Translations under genes and position numbers: made by a program
NCBI GenBank assembly: GCA_039024315.1
Contig: JBCCQN010000040.1
Coordinates: forward strand, 1-46,742
DNA: 46,742 nt
Source of the DNA: JBCAWW01 sp039024315
Lineage (GTDB): Bacteria; Bacteroidota; Bacteroidia; J057
Direction of reading: 5' to 3'
The notes under the pieces: model-generated
What the model was told of the DNA's origin: nothing
What the model saw: only the letters and a program-made list of their open reading frames with translations
Database searches by the model: none
In this document: positions 18,639 through 26,578 of the stretch, piece by piece
Position numbering within the stretch: position 1 is the first letter of the stretch
Layout: the number at the start of each line of letters is the position of its first letter

Positions 18639-19580
18639 TCAGCCCATTAGCAATTGACTTTGGACTTGGGATTGATAGGCTTTGGGAGAAAGTTGGTTTT
18701 TGCGTTTGAAAATTCGCGTGAAATAAGATAAGCTATTGAAACCGCACTCTATACAAACCTCTTTTATTTTTTTGTTGGGATTTTGAAGGAGGCTAGTGGC
18801 CAATTTGATACGCTCATTGTTGATAAATTCTATCGGTGAGACATTGAGCTCATTTTTAAAGACTCGGTGAAAGTTCGATTCACTCATACAGACCTTATCG
18901 CTTAGCTCCTTAATGCTTAGATTTTTGTGTAAGTTTTTGCGAATGTAATCGATAATGAAAGCTAGACGATGTGAACTACTAAGTTGAGCAGATTTCTCAA
19001 CATATTTTTGGCGAGTTTCGGTTTGTAAAATCCGAATGATTAACTCTTTGAGAACTAGGTCTGCAAATAGGTCCTTAGAGGTATGGTTTTCAGTAAATAG
19101 ATACATGAGCCGATGAATGATCTGCCGGATAGCAATATCATTGGTGAAATGAAAATTGTAGTCTGTAAACTTCCAATCATCATCTGTCTTGGCATGATTC
19201 TCATTCAAAAAATCGATGGTTTCCTGAATCTTATCCTCAGAGATAGTCATGGCGAGACATCGAGTCGGATCATGCATTTGGGCTCCTGGAAAATCAATGC
19301 ACATCAATTCATCAGCGGGCAAAATAAGCGATTCACCCGGCAAAAAATCAAAGGAGCCTACATCATTTAGATGCATCACCTTTTTGCCTTCCAGCATGCT
19401 TGCTAGCACAGGATTGCGAAATCTTAGCAGTACTTTTTCGGCCTCTTGATGAGTTTCAAAAATGTGTAGTTCGGCGTTGTCTAAGGCATAAGAGGTCTGA
19501 TTTTCAACTAAGGTTTCTAATCGGCGGTTTTTAAGGAATTTTTTGGCAAATGACATCGGCGAGTAGTAAAAAGGGTCCAC
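18639..19580 (-). CDS. AraC-family transcriptional regulator
   Basis: Transcription regulator of 313 residues. The C-terminal 100 residues hold the two AraC helix-turn-helix motifs: LSIKELSDKVCMSESNFHRVFKNE and IKEVCIECGFNSLSYFTRIFKR. The N-terminal part (about 25-150) resembles the AraC_N ligand-binding type, with NPVLASMLEGKKV and LPGESLILPADEL. It is divergent from the aldehyde dehydrogenase gene across a 353-base gap, a layout that usually means it controls that gene in response to an inducer such as an alcohol or aldehyde. The gap holds an imperfect inverted repeat (19655-19684) that could be its operator. Confidence 0.9.
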   Translation of the reverse strand: MDPFYYSPMSFAKKFLKNRRLETLVENQTSYALDNAELHIFETHQEAEKVLLRFRNPVLASMLEGKKVMHLNDVGSFDFLPGESLILPADELMCIDFPGAQMHDPTRCLAMTISEDKIQETIDFLNENHAKTDDDWKFTDYNFHFTNDIAIRQIIHRLMYLFTENHTSKDLFADLVLKELIIRILQTETRQKYVEKSAQLSSSHRLAFIIDYIRKNLHKNLSIKELSDKVCMSESNFHRVFKNELNVSPIEFINNERIKLATSLLQNPNKKIKEVCIECGFNSLSYFTRIFKRKNQLSPKAYQSQVQSQLLMG

Positions 19581-19780
19581 GATGATCGGCCTCCTATCTT
19601 ATCCTATAAAATAAGAAAATTTAGAGGTGCTTCAAAATAGATTAAAGGGAATTAATGGACTGTCCTTTGGAGGGGACGATCCATCAATTTGCAAGTATTG
19701 TTCACCAAAATAAGAGGATCCAACAAATTTATGGAGTCTAAAATTGAGAAATTGATTTTGCTAGTTAGACGCTGATTATA
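19581..19780. promoter_or_regulatory. AraC/aldehyde dehydrogenase divergent control region
   Basis: Gene-free stretch between divergent genes. ATGGACTGTCC (19655-19665) and GGACGATCCAT (19674-19684) form an imperfect inverted repeat with a two-base mismatch in the stem, a candidate regulator site. A weaker inverted pair, TCTTAT (19597-19602) and ATAAGA (19611-19616), lies nearer the AraC start. No promoter was convincingly located. The remainder of the gap is repeat copy B. Confidence 0.35.
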
Positions 19781-19886
19781 AGTACAGAGTAAAAAGTATA
19801 GAGTACCGAGAAAAAGGTTCTGCTAAACCACATAGTCCAATTTTCTTAGGTCTTAATACTGAATACTATTGTCTAAATACTTAAAT
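19781..19886 (+). repeat. Structured intergenic repeat, copy B
   Basis: Second copy, ending 48 bases before the aldehyde dehydrogenase start. The CCGAAAGCTTTCGG palindrome is absent. Where copies A and C have inner arms GCGGT/ACCGY, copy B has GGTT (19816-19819) and AACC (19826-19829), so pairing is kept although the bases differ. The right end (GGTCTTAATACTGAATAC) is shared. Confidence 0.7.
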
Positions 19887-19933
19887 GACAGGCTGGCTAG
19901 CGATATCAACCTTCAAACTTAAAGATTAGAAAA

Positions 19934-21457
19934 ATGAGTAATGTAACTACTACACTCAGCAAGGTGGTTGAAAAACCTAGGTTCAAAAGCCATTATGATA
20001 ACTACATTGGTGGTAAGTGGACTGCTCCAGTCAAGGGACAGTACTTTGACAGTATTAGTCCGGTGGATGGCCAAGCCTTCACCAAAATTGCGCGCTCCAC
20101 TAAAGAGGATATTGATTTGGCCATAGACGCCGCTTGGGCTGCTGCACCCATGTGGAACAATTCCTCGGCCACAGAACGAAGCAATATGCTCTTAAAGATT
20201 GCTGACGTAATGGAGGCAAATTTGGAAGACTTAGCCAGAGCGGAAACTTGGGACAATGGTAAGGCTTTGCGCGAAACTCGGGCTGCCGATATGCCTCTTG
20301 CTATCGACCACTTCCGTTACTTTGCGGGAGTGATTCGTGCCGAAGAAGGCTCTGTCAGTGAGCTAGATGCCAATACGGTTTCCCTGAACGTACCTGAGCC
20401 ATTAGGCGTCGTAGGGCAAATTATTCCTTGGAACTTCCCTATCCTGATGGCAGCTTGGAAAATTGCCCCAGCGCTTGCTGCTGGTAATTGTGTGGTATTA
20501 AAGCCAGCTGAGCAAACCCCAGTAGGCATCATGATCTTAGCCGAATTGATCAATGATCTAGTACCTCCCGGGGTCCTGAATATCGTCAATGGTTTTGGTT
20601 TAGAAGCAGGTAAGCCGCTAGCCTCTAGCCCTCGTATCAATAAGGTTGCCTTTACTGGTGAGACCACGACTGGGCAGTTAATCATGCAGTATGCCTCCAA
20701 AAATATCATCCCAGTTACCCTCGAACTCGGAGGTAAGTCGCCTAATATTTTCTTCGAAAGTGTTATGGCTGCTGATGATGATTTCTTTGACAAGTGCCTA
20801 GAAGGCGCCGTTATGTTTGCCCTCAACCAAGGAGAAGTATGTACCTGTCCTTCTCGCATCCTAGTGCAAGAAAGCATTTTTGATGCCTTCATGGAGCGAG
20901 TAGTCGAAAGAACCAAAGCCATTAAATTGGGCCACCCATTGGATCCCGATACGATGATGGGAGCGCAGGCTTCTAACGATCAATACGAAAAGATTTTAAA
21001 TTATATCAATATCGGTAAGGAAGAAGGTTGCGAAGTCCTTACGGGCGGTGCTGCTGCGCACAACGATGGGCTCGAAGGTGGCTACTATATCCAACCTACC
21101 ATCTTGAAGGGTAATAACAAGATGCGTGTGTTCCAAGAAGAAATCTTTGGACCCGTAGTTTGTGTAACCTCCTTCAAAGATGAAGCGGAAGCGATTGAGA
21201 TCGCAAATGATACGCTTTATGGTCTTGGGGCAGGTGTTTGGACCAGAGATATGCATCAAGCTTATCAGATCTCAAGAGCGGTACAAGCTGGCCGTGTTTG
21301 GGTCAACTGCTACCATGCTTATCCTGCCCACGCTCCTTTTGGCGGTTATAAAAAGTCGGGTATCGGTCGTGAGACGCACAAGATGATGCTTAATCATTAT
21401 CGCCAGACCAAGAACATGCTCATTTCTTATGACAAGAGTGCCTTAGGATTTTTCTAA
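19934..21457 (+). CDS. NAD(P)-dependent aldehyde dehydrogenase (AldB-like)
   Basis: Oxidises an aldehyde to the carboxylic acid with NAD(P); cytoplasmic. The 507 residues show the family's landmarks: IGGKWTAPVKGQYFDSISPVDG at the N-terminus, QIIPWNFPILMAAWKIAPALAAGN, GLEAGKPLASS, the general base in TLELGGKSPNIFF (about Glu270), the catalytic Cys303 in NQGEVCTCPSR, and EIFGPVV near the C-terminus. The GEVCTCPSR signature matches the acetaldehyde/AldB-type subgroup. It is divergent from an AraC regulator and followed by DUF779, a neighbour often seen beside such dehydrogenases. A hairpin lies just after the stop, and repeats B and C flank the gene in direct orientation. Confidence 0.95.
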   Translation: MSNVTTTLSKVVEKPRFKSHYDNYIGGKWTAPVKGQYFDSISPVDGQAFTKIARSTKEDIDLAIDAAWAAAPMWNNSSATERSNMLLKIADVMEANLEDLARAETWDNGKALRETRAADMPLAIDHFRYFAGVIRAEEGSVSELDANTVSLNVPEPLGVVGQIIPWNFPILMAAWKIAPALAAGNCVVLKPAEQTPVGIMILAELINDLVPPGVLNIVNGFGLEAGKPLASSPRINKVAFTGETTTGQLIMQYASKNIIPVTLELGGKSPNIFFESVMAADDDFFDKCLEGAVMFALNQGEVCTCPSRILVQESIFDAFMERVVERTKAIKLGHPLDPDTMMGAQASNDQYEKILNYINIGKEEGCEVLTGGAAAHNDGLEGGYYIQPTILKGNNKMRVFQEEIFGPVVCVTSFKDEAEAIEIANDTLYGLGAGVWTRDMHQAYQISRAVQAGRVWVNCYHAYPAHAPFGGYKKSGIGRETHKMMLNHYRQTKNMLISYDKSALGFF

Positions 21458-21471
21458 GCTAAGTGATAATC

Positions 21472-21499
21472 GGCCTCGGGTGTCTGGACATCCGAGGCC
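21472..21499 (+). terminator. Hairpin after aldehyde dehydrogenase
   Basis: GGCCTCGG (21472-21479) pairs with CCGAGGCC (21492-21499), and the inner bases TGTC/GACA extend the stem. It starts 15 bases after the stop codon. There is only a short TCATTT tail, so it is a probable but weak terminator. Confidence 0.5.
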
Positions 21500-21505
21500 T
21501 CATTT

Positions 21506-21631
21506 AAGTACTGAGTAGTAAGTATCCCGAAAGCTTTCGGGAGTATTCAGTACAGAGAAAAGCGGTCTTACTGAACCGCATAGACGTTCTCCCCGGTCTT
21601 AATACTGAATACTATTGTCTTACTGCTTAAA
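21506..21631 (+). repeat. Structured intergenic repeat, copy C
   Basis: Third copy, almost identical to copy A over its central part: the palindrome CCGAAAGCTTTCGG (21527-21540), the outer arms AGTATTCAGTA (21542-21552) and TACTGAATACT (21603-21613), and the perfect inner arms GCGGT and ACCGC. Its right end lies only a few bases before the DUF779 start codon at 21639. Confidence 0.75.
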
Positions 21632-21638
21632 TTATATC

Positions 21639-22013
21639 ATGGTCAAACGAGTTTTGATTACATCCGAGGCCCAAGAAGTCGTAGATCAGCTGCGGTCCGA
21701 ACATGGTGAATTGATGTTTCACCAAAGTGGTGGCTGCTGCGATGGTTCTTCTCCCATGTGTTTTCCCAAGGGGGAACTGATGATAAATGAGACTGATATC
21801 TGGTTAGGTGATGTCCATGGATGTGAATTTTATATGTCTATGGACCAGTTTGAATATTGGAAGCACACTCAACTCACCGTTGATGTGGTGGCAGGGCGCG
21901 GCGCGAGCTTTTCTTTGGAAATCCCTATGGGGATTCGATTTGTGATTAAGTCTCGCCTCTATTCCGAAGAAGAAAGCGAGCAATTAAGCCCTATCAGGAA
22001 GGGGGAAGCTTAG
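21639..22013 (+). CDS. DUF779 family protein
   Basis: Small cytoplasmic protein of 124 residues matching DUF779. I chose the ATG at 21639 (MVKRVLITSEAQEVV) over the in-frame TTG at 21615, which would lie inside repeat copy C. The family hallmark is the cysteine cluster HQSGGCCDGSSPMCFP (Cys33, Cys34, Cys41), followed by GDVHGCEFYMS with a fourth cysteine, then a beta-rich tail. Biochemical role is unknown. Genes of this family commonly accompany aldehyde dehydrogenases of the acetaldehyde type, which is the case here, so a part in aldehyde metabolism or metal/thiol handling is a fair inference. Confidence 0.88.
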   Translation: MVKRVLITSEAQEVVDQLRSEHGELMFHQSGGCCDGSSPMCFPKGELMINETDIWLGDVHGCEFYMSMDQFEYWKHTQLTVDVVAGRGASFSLEIPMGIRFVIKSRLYSEEESEQLSPIRKGEA

Positions 22014-22074
22014 TAGATGATTGCTCTTTACTTTCCTGCCCCTGCTTTCAATTTTTTTAGTAGTCCTCCCTTAG

Positions 22075-22761
22075 CTAAGCAAATAGTGGCGACCAGATCA
22101 CGGGTTTCCTGAAATCTAATTCAGGTCTTTTTAAGGCATCAAGCATGAAAACACCTACTTCTCTTCTTGATATCGTAAGGCCTGGCTTGGGCTGATTCTG
22201 GTAGCTAATGCTAACAGCTTTTTGTTTAGTACGATTGATCAACGCAACTGGTCGGACCACTGTCCATGGGCCAGTATAATGTAAATCCAATAGCCTTTCC
22301 TGCCGCTCGTGGTCTTTGTAGGCTGGGCCAATATTGCTGTATTGGATCAATAATCTAAACCACCAAGGGATATCCTTTAGCGTCTCATTTACGCCCCAAG
22401 CGGAGCAAATCACTGCTTTTTCAAAGGCCTGCCTTTGCTGTAGTTGGATGATATTTTGCATCACCTCCGAAAGGTATTTTTTAGGTGTGCGTAAGGGAGC
22501 CCAAGGGAAATCTGATTTACGGGAGATATTAAGGCTGCTAAGCAAATAATGGCAAGCTTCCGCCGCTTTGGTTAGCTCGGCTAGATTGAGTGGATTGCCT
22601 TGGATCAATTTGACTCTCGAATCCTGTTGGTAGCGCTCCAACTTCTGGGGATATCGGACCAGACAATTGACTTCATAGTCCTCCGCCAAGGCTGCCTCTA
22701 GTACATGCTGACCCGTACGGCCGGTGGCCCCCAATATTAAAATGCGTTGCTTTTGCTCCAT
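22075..22761 (-). CDS. NAD(P)-binding Rossmann protein (NmrA/atypical SDR type)
   Basis: About 228 residues from the ATG at 22761 (MEQKQRILILGATGRTGQ); the upstream in-frame TTG adds only three residues. The glycine-rich dinucleotide loop GATGRTGQHVLEAA is at the very N-terminus, as in extended/atypical short-chain dehydrogenases. A loop LLSSLNISRK and the AVICSAWGVNETL strand follow, and the second half has GPWTVVRPVALINRT, the usual RP motif of this group. There is no obvious YxxxK pair, so it may be a reductase with different chemistry or a redox sensor. Its 3' end lies about 60 bases from the convergent DUF779 gene. Confidence 0.78.
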   Translation of the reverse strand: MEQKQRILILGATGRTGQHVLEAALAEDYEVNCLVRYPQKLERYQQDSRVKLIQGNPLNLAELTKAAEACHYLLSSLNISRKSDFPWAPLRTPKKYLSEVMQNIIQLQQRQAFEKAVICSAWGVNETLKDIPWWFRLLIQYSNIGPAYKDHERQERLLDLHYTGPWTVVRPVALINRTKQKAVSISYQNQPKPGLTISRREVGVFMLDALKRPELDFRKPVIWSPLFA

Positions 22762-22814
22762 GGATTGCAATATAAAAGGAATCCAGTGGTCATGCCATTA
22801 TAAAGTAATTGACT

Positions 22815-22833
22815 GAGCGTTCTGCGCAGCAGT
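22815..22833 (+). repeat. Dispersed mini-hairpin repeat
   Basis: GAGCGTTCTGCGCAGCAGT lies in the 275-base gap before the methyltransferase gene. It is a copy of the dispersed element with a GCA loop (CTGC-GCA-GCAG). The rest of the gap shows no gene or convincing promoter. Confidence 0.7.
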
Positions 22834-23035
22834 GCCAAAACTAAAGATAGTGGATATACGCTCGACTCTCGTATTTCAGCACGATAATGATTTTTGCGTC
22901 TTTTTTTGACTCCCATCTCTCAAAGCGTTGCTAAAGGAACTCTACCGACCTTTTCCTTGCGGTGCAGTTTGTTTTTTGTCGCAGGACTTAAAGAAAAGTT
23001 GCGGATATTTGTGGTAGCAATAAGTGTGTATGAGT

Positions 23036-23632
23036 ATGGATAGTGAAACCCTGGCGAGCTTTTGGACCAAGCGATATGAGCAGAATATGACCGGATGGGA
23101 TATCGGCGGTCCTTCTCCTCCTCTGGTGCATTACTTTGAGCAGTTGAGAGACAAGCAGCTCAAAATCTTGATTCCCGGTGCGGGCAATGCTTATGAAGCT
23201 GAATACCTTTGGCAGCAAGGCTTTAGCGAGACATATGTGCTGGACATTGCTTCTCAACCGTTGGCTGCATTGCAAAGCCGAGTGCCTGATTTTCCCTCTG
23301 CGCAGCTGATTCAAGCCAATTTCTTTGAGCACAAGGCAAGCTACGACTTGATCATTGAGCAAACTTTTTTCTGTTCGTTTGAGCCTAGCAAAGCCAATCG
23401 GACTGCTTATGCTGATAAAATGGCTTCTCTATTAAACCCTGGTGGAAAATTGGTGGGCTTGTGGTTTAATCACCCCTTGTTTGAAGGGGCGCGAAGACCT
23501 TTTGGTGGGACTAAAGGAGAATATCTTTCCTATTTTGAACCCTACTTCGAAACTCACAGCTTTGAAGACAGTTATAACTCTATTCCAGCCCGAAAGGGAC
23601 ATGAATTATTTGGCATTTTTGTACGTAAATAG
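23036..23632 (+). CDS. TPMT-type SAM-dependent methyltransferase
   Basis: Thiopurine S-methyltransferase-like protein of about 198 residues. I prefer the ATG at 23036 (MDSETLASFWTKRYEQ); an ATG at 23030 is equally possible, and the upstream GTG is weaker. Family features are TGWDIGGPSPPLVHYFEQL, the AdoMet-binding segment LKILIPGAGNAYEAEYLWQQGF, VLDIASQPL, and EQTFFCSFEP with the proline-rich acceptor loop. Substrates in bacteria include tellurite, selenite and thiols; none can be chosen here. It is closely followed by the EamA gene (36 bases), so the two probably share a transcript. Confidence 0.85.
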   Translation: MDSETLASFWTKRYEQNMTGWDIGGPSPPLVHYFEQLRDKQLKILIPGAGNAYEAEYLWQQGFSETYVLDIASQPLAALQSRVPDFPSAQLIQANFFEHKASYDLIIEQTFFCSFEPSKANRTAYADKMASLLNPGGKLVGLWFNHPLFEGARRPFGGTKGEYLSYFEPYFETHSFEDSYNSIPARKGHELFGIFVRK

Positions 23633-23668
23633 GCGCCAAAAAATTATTTAAATCCTTATCCCCCATTT

Positions 23669-24562
23669 GTGAAAGCAATCGTTTACTTCTCGCTAGCAGC
23701 TATCTTTTGGGGGCTCAACTTTCATTTTGCTAAGCTGATGCTGGCCGAGACAGATTTTCTCGAAGCGGGCTTTTGGCGTTTTTTATTTGCAGTAGCACCC
23801 CTTTTTTTGTGGGTCATCAAAGACCTACCCACTTGGCAGATGATCCGGAGCAACTTAGTCGGAATCAGTCTCATCGGTGTCCTAGGCCTTTTTGGCTTCA
23901 ACCTTTTTTTCTTCTTGGGTATGGTAAACAGCCCTGCGATCAATGGGGCTTTGATCATCAACATTACGCCTATTTTGACGCTTCTTCTCTCACGCATGAT
24001 CCTCAAAACACCCCTGCAAGCTAGGCAAATGCTCGGGGTTGGGATCTCTCTTTTGGGAGTCATTTTTTTGATTACTAAGGGCGATTTAGTCAATCTTACC
24101 CAACTAAGTTTCAGTATGAGCGACCTATTGCTGCTAGGGGCGAGCCTGTCTTTTGCATTTCAAAATATCTGGTTCAAGCAATATGGTCAGAAGATCCCTA
24201 ATCGAGCCTTTACTTTTTTGACCAATTTACTGTGCCTCATTTGCTTTGCCTTGGTATTGCCTTTTTCGAGTGTGGGGAGTAGTGGAGCGCTCTCTGCTAG
24301 CTATTGGGGAGCTGCACTGGGAATTGGTTTGTTGGGCACTTCAGTAGCTTATTATTTTTGGAACCAAGGGATTCACCTTAGTAGCGCCAATCACGCGAGC
24401 ATTTACGGCAATCTGATTCCGCTTTCTACGGCTTTTTTTTCTATCCTCCTCGGAGAACGCTTATTCTCCTATCACTGGATTAGTGGTGGCATTATCATTT
24501 TGGGAGTCATCGTTTTACAAGCCAAAAAACAAATGCCTCCAGAACGCTCGACAAACTCCTAA
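23669..24562 (+). CDS. EamA/RhaT-family drug/metabolite transporter
   Basis: Inner-membrane protein of 297 residues with about ten hydrophobic segments, the size and pattern of two EamA repeats. The start is a GTG (MKAIVYFSLAAIFWGLNFHFAK), which begins the first membrane helix. Repeat 1 contains NSPAINGALIINITPILTLL; repeat 2 contains GTSVAYYFWNQGIHLSSANHAS, with the NLIPLSTAFFSILLGER motif near the end that marks the family. Such carriers export or import small metabolites; the substrate is unknown. It follows the methyltransferase gene closely. Confidence 0.9.
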   Translation: MKAIVYFSLAAIFWGLNFHFAKLMLAETDFLEAGFWRFLFAVAPLFLWVIKDLPTWQMIRSNLVGISLIGVLGLFGFNLFFFLGMVNSPAINGALIINITPILTLLLSRMILKTPLQARQMLGVGISLLGVIFLITKGDLVNLTQLSFSMSDLLLLGASLSFAFQNIWFKQYGQKIPNRAFTFLTNLLCLICFALVLPFSSVGSSGALSASYWGAALGIGLLGTSVAYYFWNQGIHLSSANHASIYGNLIPLSTAFFSILLGERLFSYHWISGGIIILGVIVLQAKKQMPPERSTNS

Positions 24563-24599
24563 ATTTTGACCAACTTATGGCTTCAAATATTAGTGCAAC

Positions 24600-25040
24600 A
24601 TGAGCGATAGGTATTCAGAGCTGTTTGAAAAAGTCTGCCGAGAAACGGAATATGAAGTTGAAGATATTCTTGATCGCCGCCTGACCCGTGCTGAGAAGGT
24701 ACAAATGCGTAAAACTTGTTCTATCCGTATGTTGGAGACTTTGTTGGATGATCTCAAACATGCGCCTTCGCCTGCTGACGCCGAGGCTTCGGTGAGGCAA
24801 TGGCGACAATATGATCGAGTATTTGACCATCATATCGATGATTTGGTTGAGAATGCGGATAAACATCTATCCTTAGAGCTCTCCAATTCGCAAATCCACA
24901 TGCTGCGCACCAGAGGCACAGGCAAGGATGTCCTTTACCTTCAGGAATTGGTCAAAGAAGGCACGAAGGATGGACTGATCGGCAAGATCAGAAAGATGCA
25001 AGCCAAAAAGGATATAGAGGAGTATTTGGAGGGGCTATAA
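24600..25040 (+). CDS. Hypothetical protein, charged and helical
   Basis: Unrecognised protein of 146 residues, rich in Glu, Lys, Asp and Arg, with no signal peptide or membrane segment, so it is probably cytoplasmic. The sequence looks almost entirely alpha-helical (VEDILDRRLTRAEKVQMRKT, SPADAEASVRQWRQYDRVFD, RKMQAKKDIEEYLEGL) without glycine-rich nucleotide loops or metal clusters. It is 38 bases downstream of the exporter on the same strand and may share its transcript, or it may be a lineage-specific gene. A dispersed hairpin repeat follows its stop. Confidence 0.6.
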   Translation: MSDRYSELFEKVCRETEYEVEDILDRRLTRAEKVQMRKTCSIRMLETLLDDLKHAPSPADAEASVRQWRQYDRVFDHHIDDLVENADKHLSLELSNSQIHMLRTRGTGKDVLYLQELVKEGTKDGLIGKIRKMQAKKDIEEYLEGL

Positions 25041-25049
25041 ACTTTGTCA

Positions 25050-25069
25050 ACTGCTTCGCAGAACGCTTA
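25050..25069 (-). repeat. Dispersed mini-hairpin repeat
   Basis: A minus-oriented copy (ACTGCTTCGCAGAACGCTTA) fills most of the 35-base gap between two convergent genes. The loop is GAA. It may act as a separator between the two transcripts. Confidence 0.7.
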
Positions 25070-25075
25070 TCTCAA

Positions 25076-26578
25076 TCATCTTCGTTCCCAAAGTTCAAAC
25101 GGACCCACGGGACCTTGAAGTAAGTGTGTATCCCAGTCGATGCTATTTAGTTCAAGTAGGGGAATTACCGCAGGTTCTATCAAAATTCGATTATGCTGCT
25201 TAAGAGCACTAATCATCGAATCAGGCCCTACCGTCTCTAATACCAACAGACGACTATCCGTAAAATGACTGGCAAAATCTAGCTGAGGCCAGCCTTGTTC
25301 TACCAAGATCAAATCCCCTTTTTGAGTATTTGCCTGCCAAAACATGGCCTTTTGGTAGTATAAATCATGCTTCTGAGATTGTAGCCACTGGATACTGCCC
25401 ATCCAATTGGTTAAGCCAAAGCTAATTGCTAAGACCCAAAGCCATTTCACATTTTTCCTTGCTTGCCACGCAAACAATAGGCTCCATAATATCAACTGAA
25501 ACAACCAAAACTCTGGGTTTACCGGCACCCAAATTACAAAGAAGGCGCTATAGACTATGATCCCTCCGGCTAAGAGCCAGGGAATTGAGCGTTCGCCGAC
25601 CGGCGTCCGCCATAAACGCCAGGCTGTCAAAACATAAAAACGACCTAATAAAACTCCTGCAGTAAGCGCTGTACCTAGACAAAACCATCGCCCAAAAGTA
25701 CTCAGTTCCCTTACCAGATACTGATCATCAGCCGTCGCAAAATTGCCTAGGAATCCTCCTGCTTCGGAAGCAAAGCCAACAATAAAATGTCCGCCTATCC
25801 AAGCTCTAGCGTTTCCGACTAGGATTCCGACCGCGCCGCCTAGGCCCCAAAAGTAGCTTTCTTGCGTCAAGCCAAGGATGAAACCCTGCATTTGAGCTAA
25901 AGTACGATAACCCATCACTCCCCCCATAAAAGCGATATAGCTAAGGCCTACTCCCAATCCCCAAAAAATCACATAGCGCCAGTAAGCTCCCTTCCTAAAA
26001 TACAGATAGAGCATCGCAATAGGTACCCAAAGCAAATGCATCTGGTGAAATAAAGTGGCGACAATATGCAGCACCAAAGCCTCTATCCATGCCTTTGGCT
26101 TTTGACTGCTCAAACGCCAGATACTCGCCATCATCAAGCAGATGGGCAGCATATAGACTTCCAATACGATGGAATAAGCCCAAATGCCATAGCTAAATCC
26201 TATCACAGCACTTGCAGCCAAGCTATGGGACAGTGATAGCGTAAAACGCTCATTAGCAATCCGAAATACCAAGCCGAGCATCATGGCCCCCGCCAAGGCG
26301 TTGAGGCTGTTAGCAATCAATAAGAAGTCTGTAAAGCCTAGCCAAAGACCCACTCTGATCCAAGCAGAGGTGAAGATATGCTGCAAAAGGTGATGCCCAT
26401 TACCAGCTATGGCAGTATCGCTAAGTGCTGAGAGGTAGCTAATAGAATCATGGGCCACGCTCAAATTAGGGGAGAGCGTCAACAGATAGAGCAAGCCAAA
26501 TGCCAGACCTACCAAGCCAAAGAGAGGTAATCTCCCTAAAGCCGTATAGCTAACTTCTTGACCATCTGACTTTTCCAT
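25076..26578 (-). CDS. Polytopic membrane protein, GT-C glycosyltransferase-like
   Basis: Inner-membrane protein of about 500 residues with roughly twelve hydrophobic segments and a hydrophilic C-terminus (LLVLETVGPDSMISALKQHNR...). I start at 26578 (MEKSDGQEVSYT), because the longer reading only adds residues encoded inside tgt. The first loop (SPNLSVAHDSISYLSALSDT...GNGHHLLQHIF) has the acidic residue after the first helix that is typical of GT-C enzymes and resembles the DUF2723 type. This suggests a lipid-linked sugar or protein O-mannosyl-type role, but no acceptor can be named. The gene still overlaps the upstream tgt coding region by 43 bases. Confidence 0.65.
   Translation of the reverse strand: MEKSDGQEVSYTALGRLPLFGLVGLAFGLLYLLTLSPNLSVAHDSISYLSALSDTAIAGNGHHLLQHIFTSAWIRVGLWLGFTDFLLIANSLNALAGAMMLGLVFRIANERFTLSLSHSLAASAVIGFSYGIWAYSIVLEVYMLPICLMMASIWRLSSQKPKAWIEALVLHIVATLFHQMHLLWVPIAMLYLYFRKGAYWRYVIFWGLGVGLSYIAFMGGVMGYRTLAQMQGFILGLTQESYFWGLGGAVGILVGNARAWIGGHFIVGFASEAGGFLGNFATADDQYLVRELSTFGRWFCLGTALTAGVLLGRFYVLTAWRLWRTPVGERSIPWLLAGGIIVYSAFFVIWVPVNPEFWLFQLILWSLLFAWQARKNVKWLWVLAISFGLTNWMGSIQWLQSQKHDLYYQKAMFWQANTQKGDLILVEQGWPQLDFASHFTDSRLLVLETVGPDSMISALKQHNRILIEPAVIPLLELNSIDWDTHLLQGPVGPFELWERR

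Noticed and set aside
16736..21631. Possible CRISPR array from repeated units
   Set aside because: The copies are kilobases apart with whole genes between them, and no regular spacers or cas genes exist.
19934..21631. Composite transposon carrying the aldehyde dehydrogenase
   Set aside because: The flanking repeats have no transposase gene and copy A lies outside, so only repeat-mediated recombination is suggested.
24600..25040. Helical protein as an antitoxin or phage protein
   Set aside because: No toxin partner, DNA-binding motif or phage neighbour is visible, so only a hypothetical label is justified.
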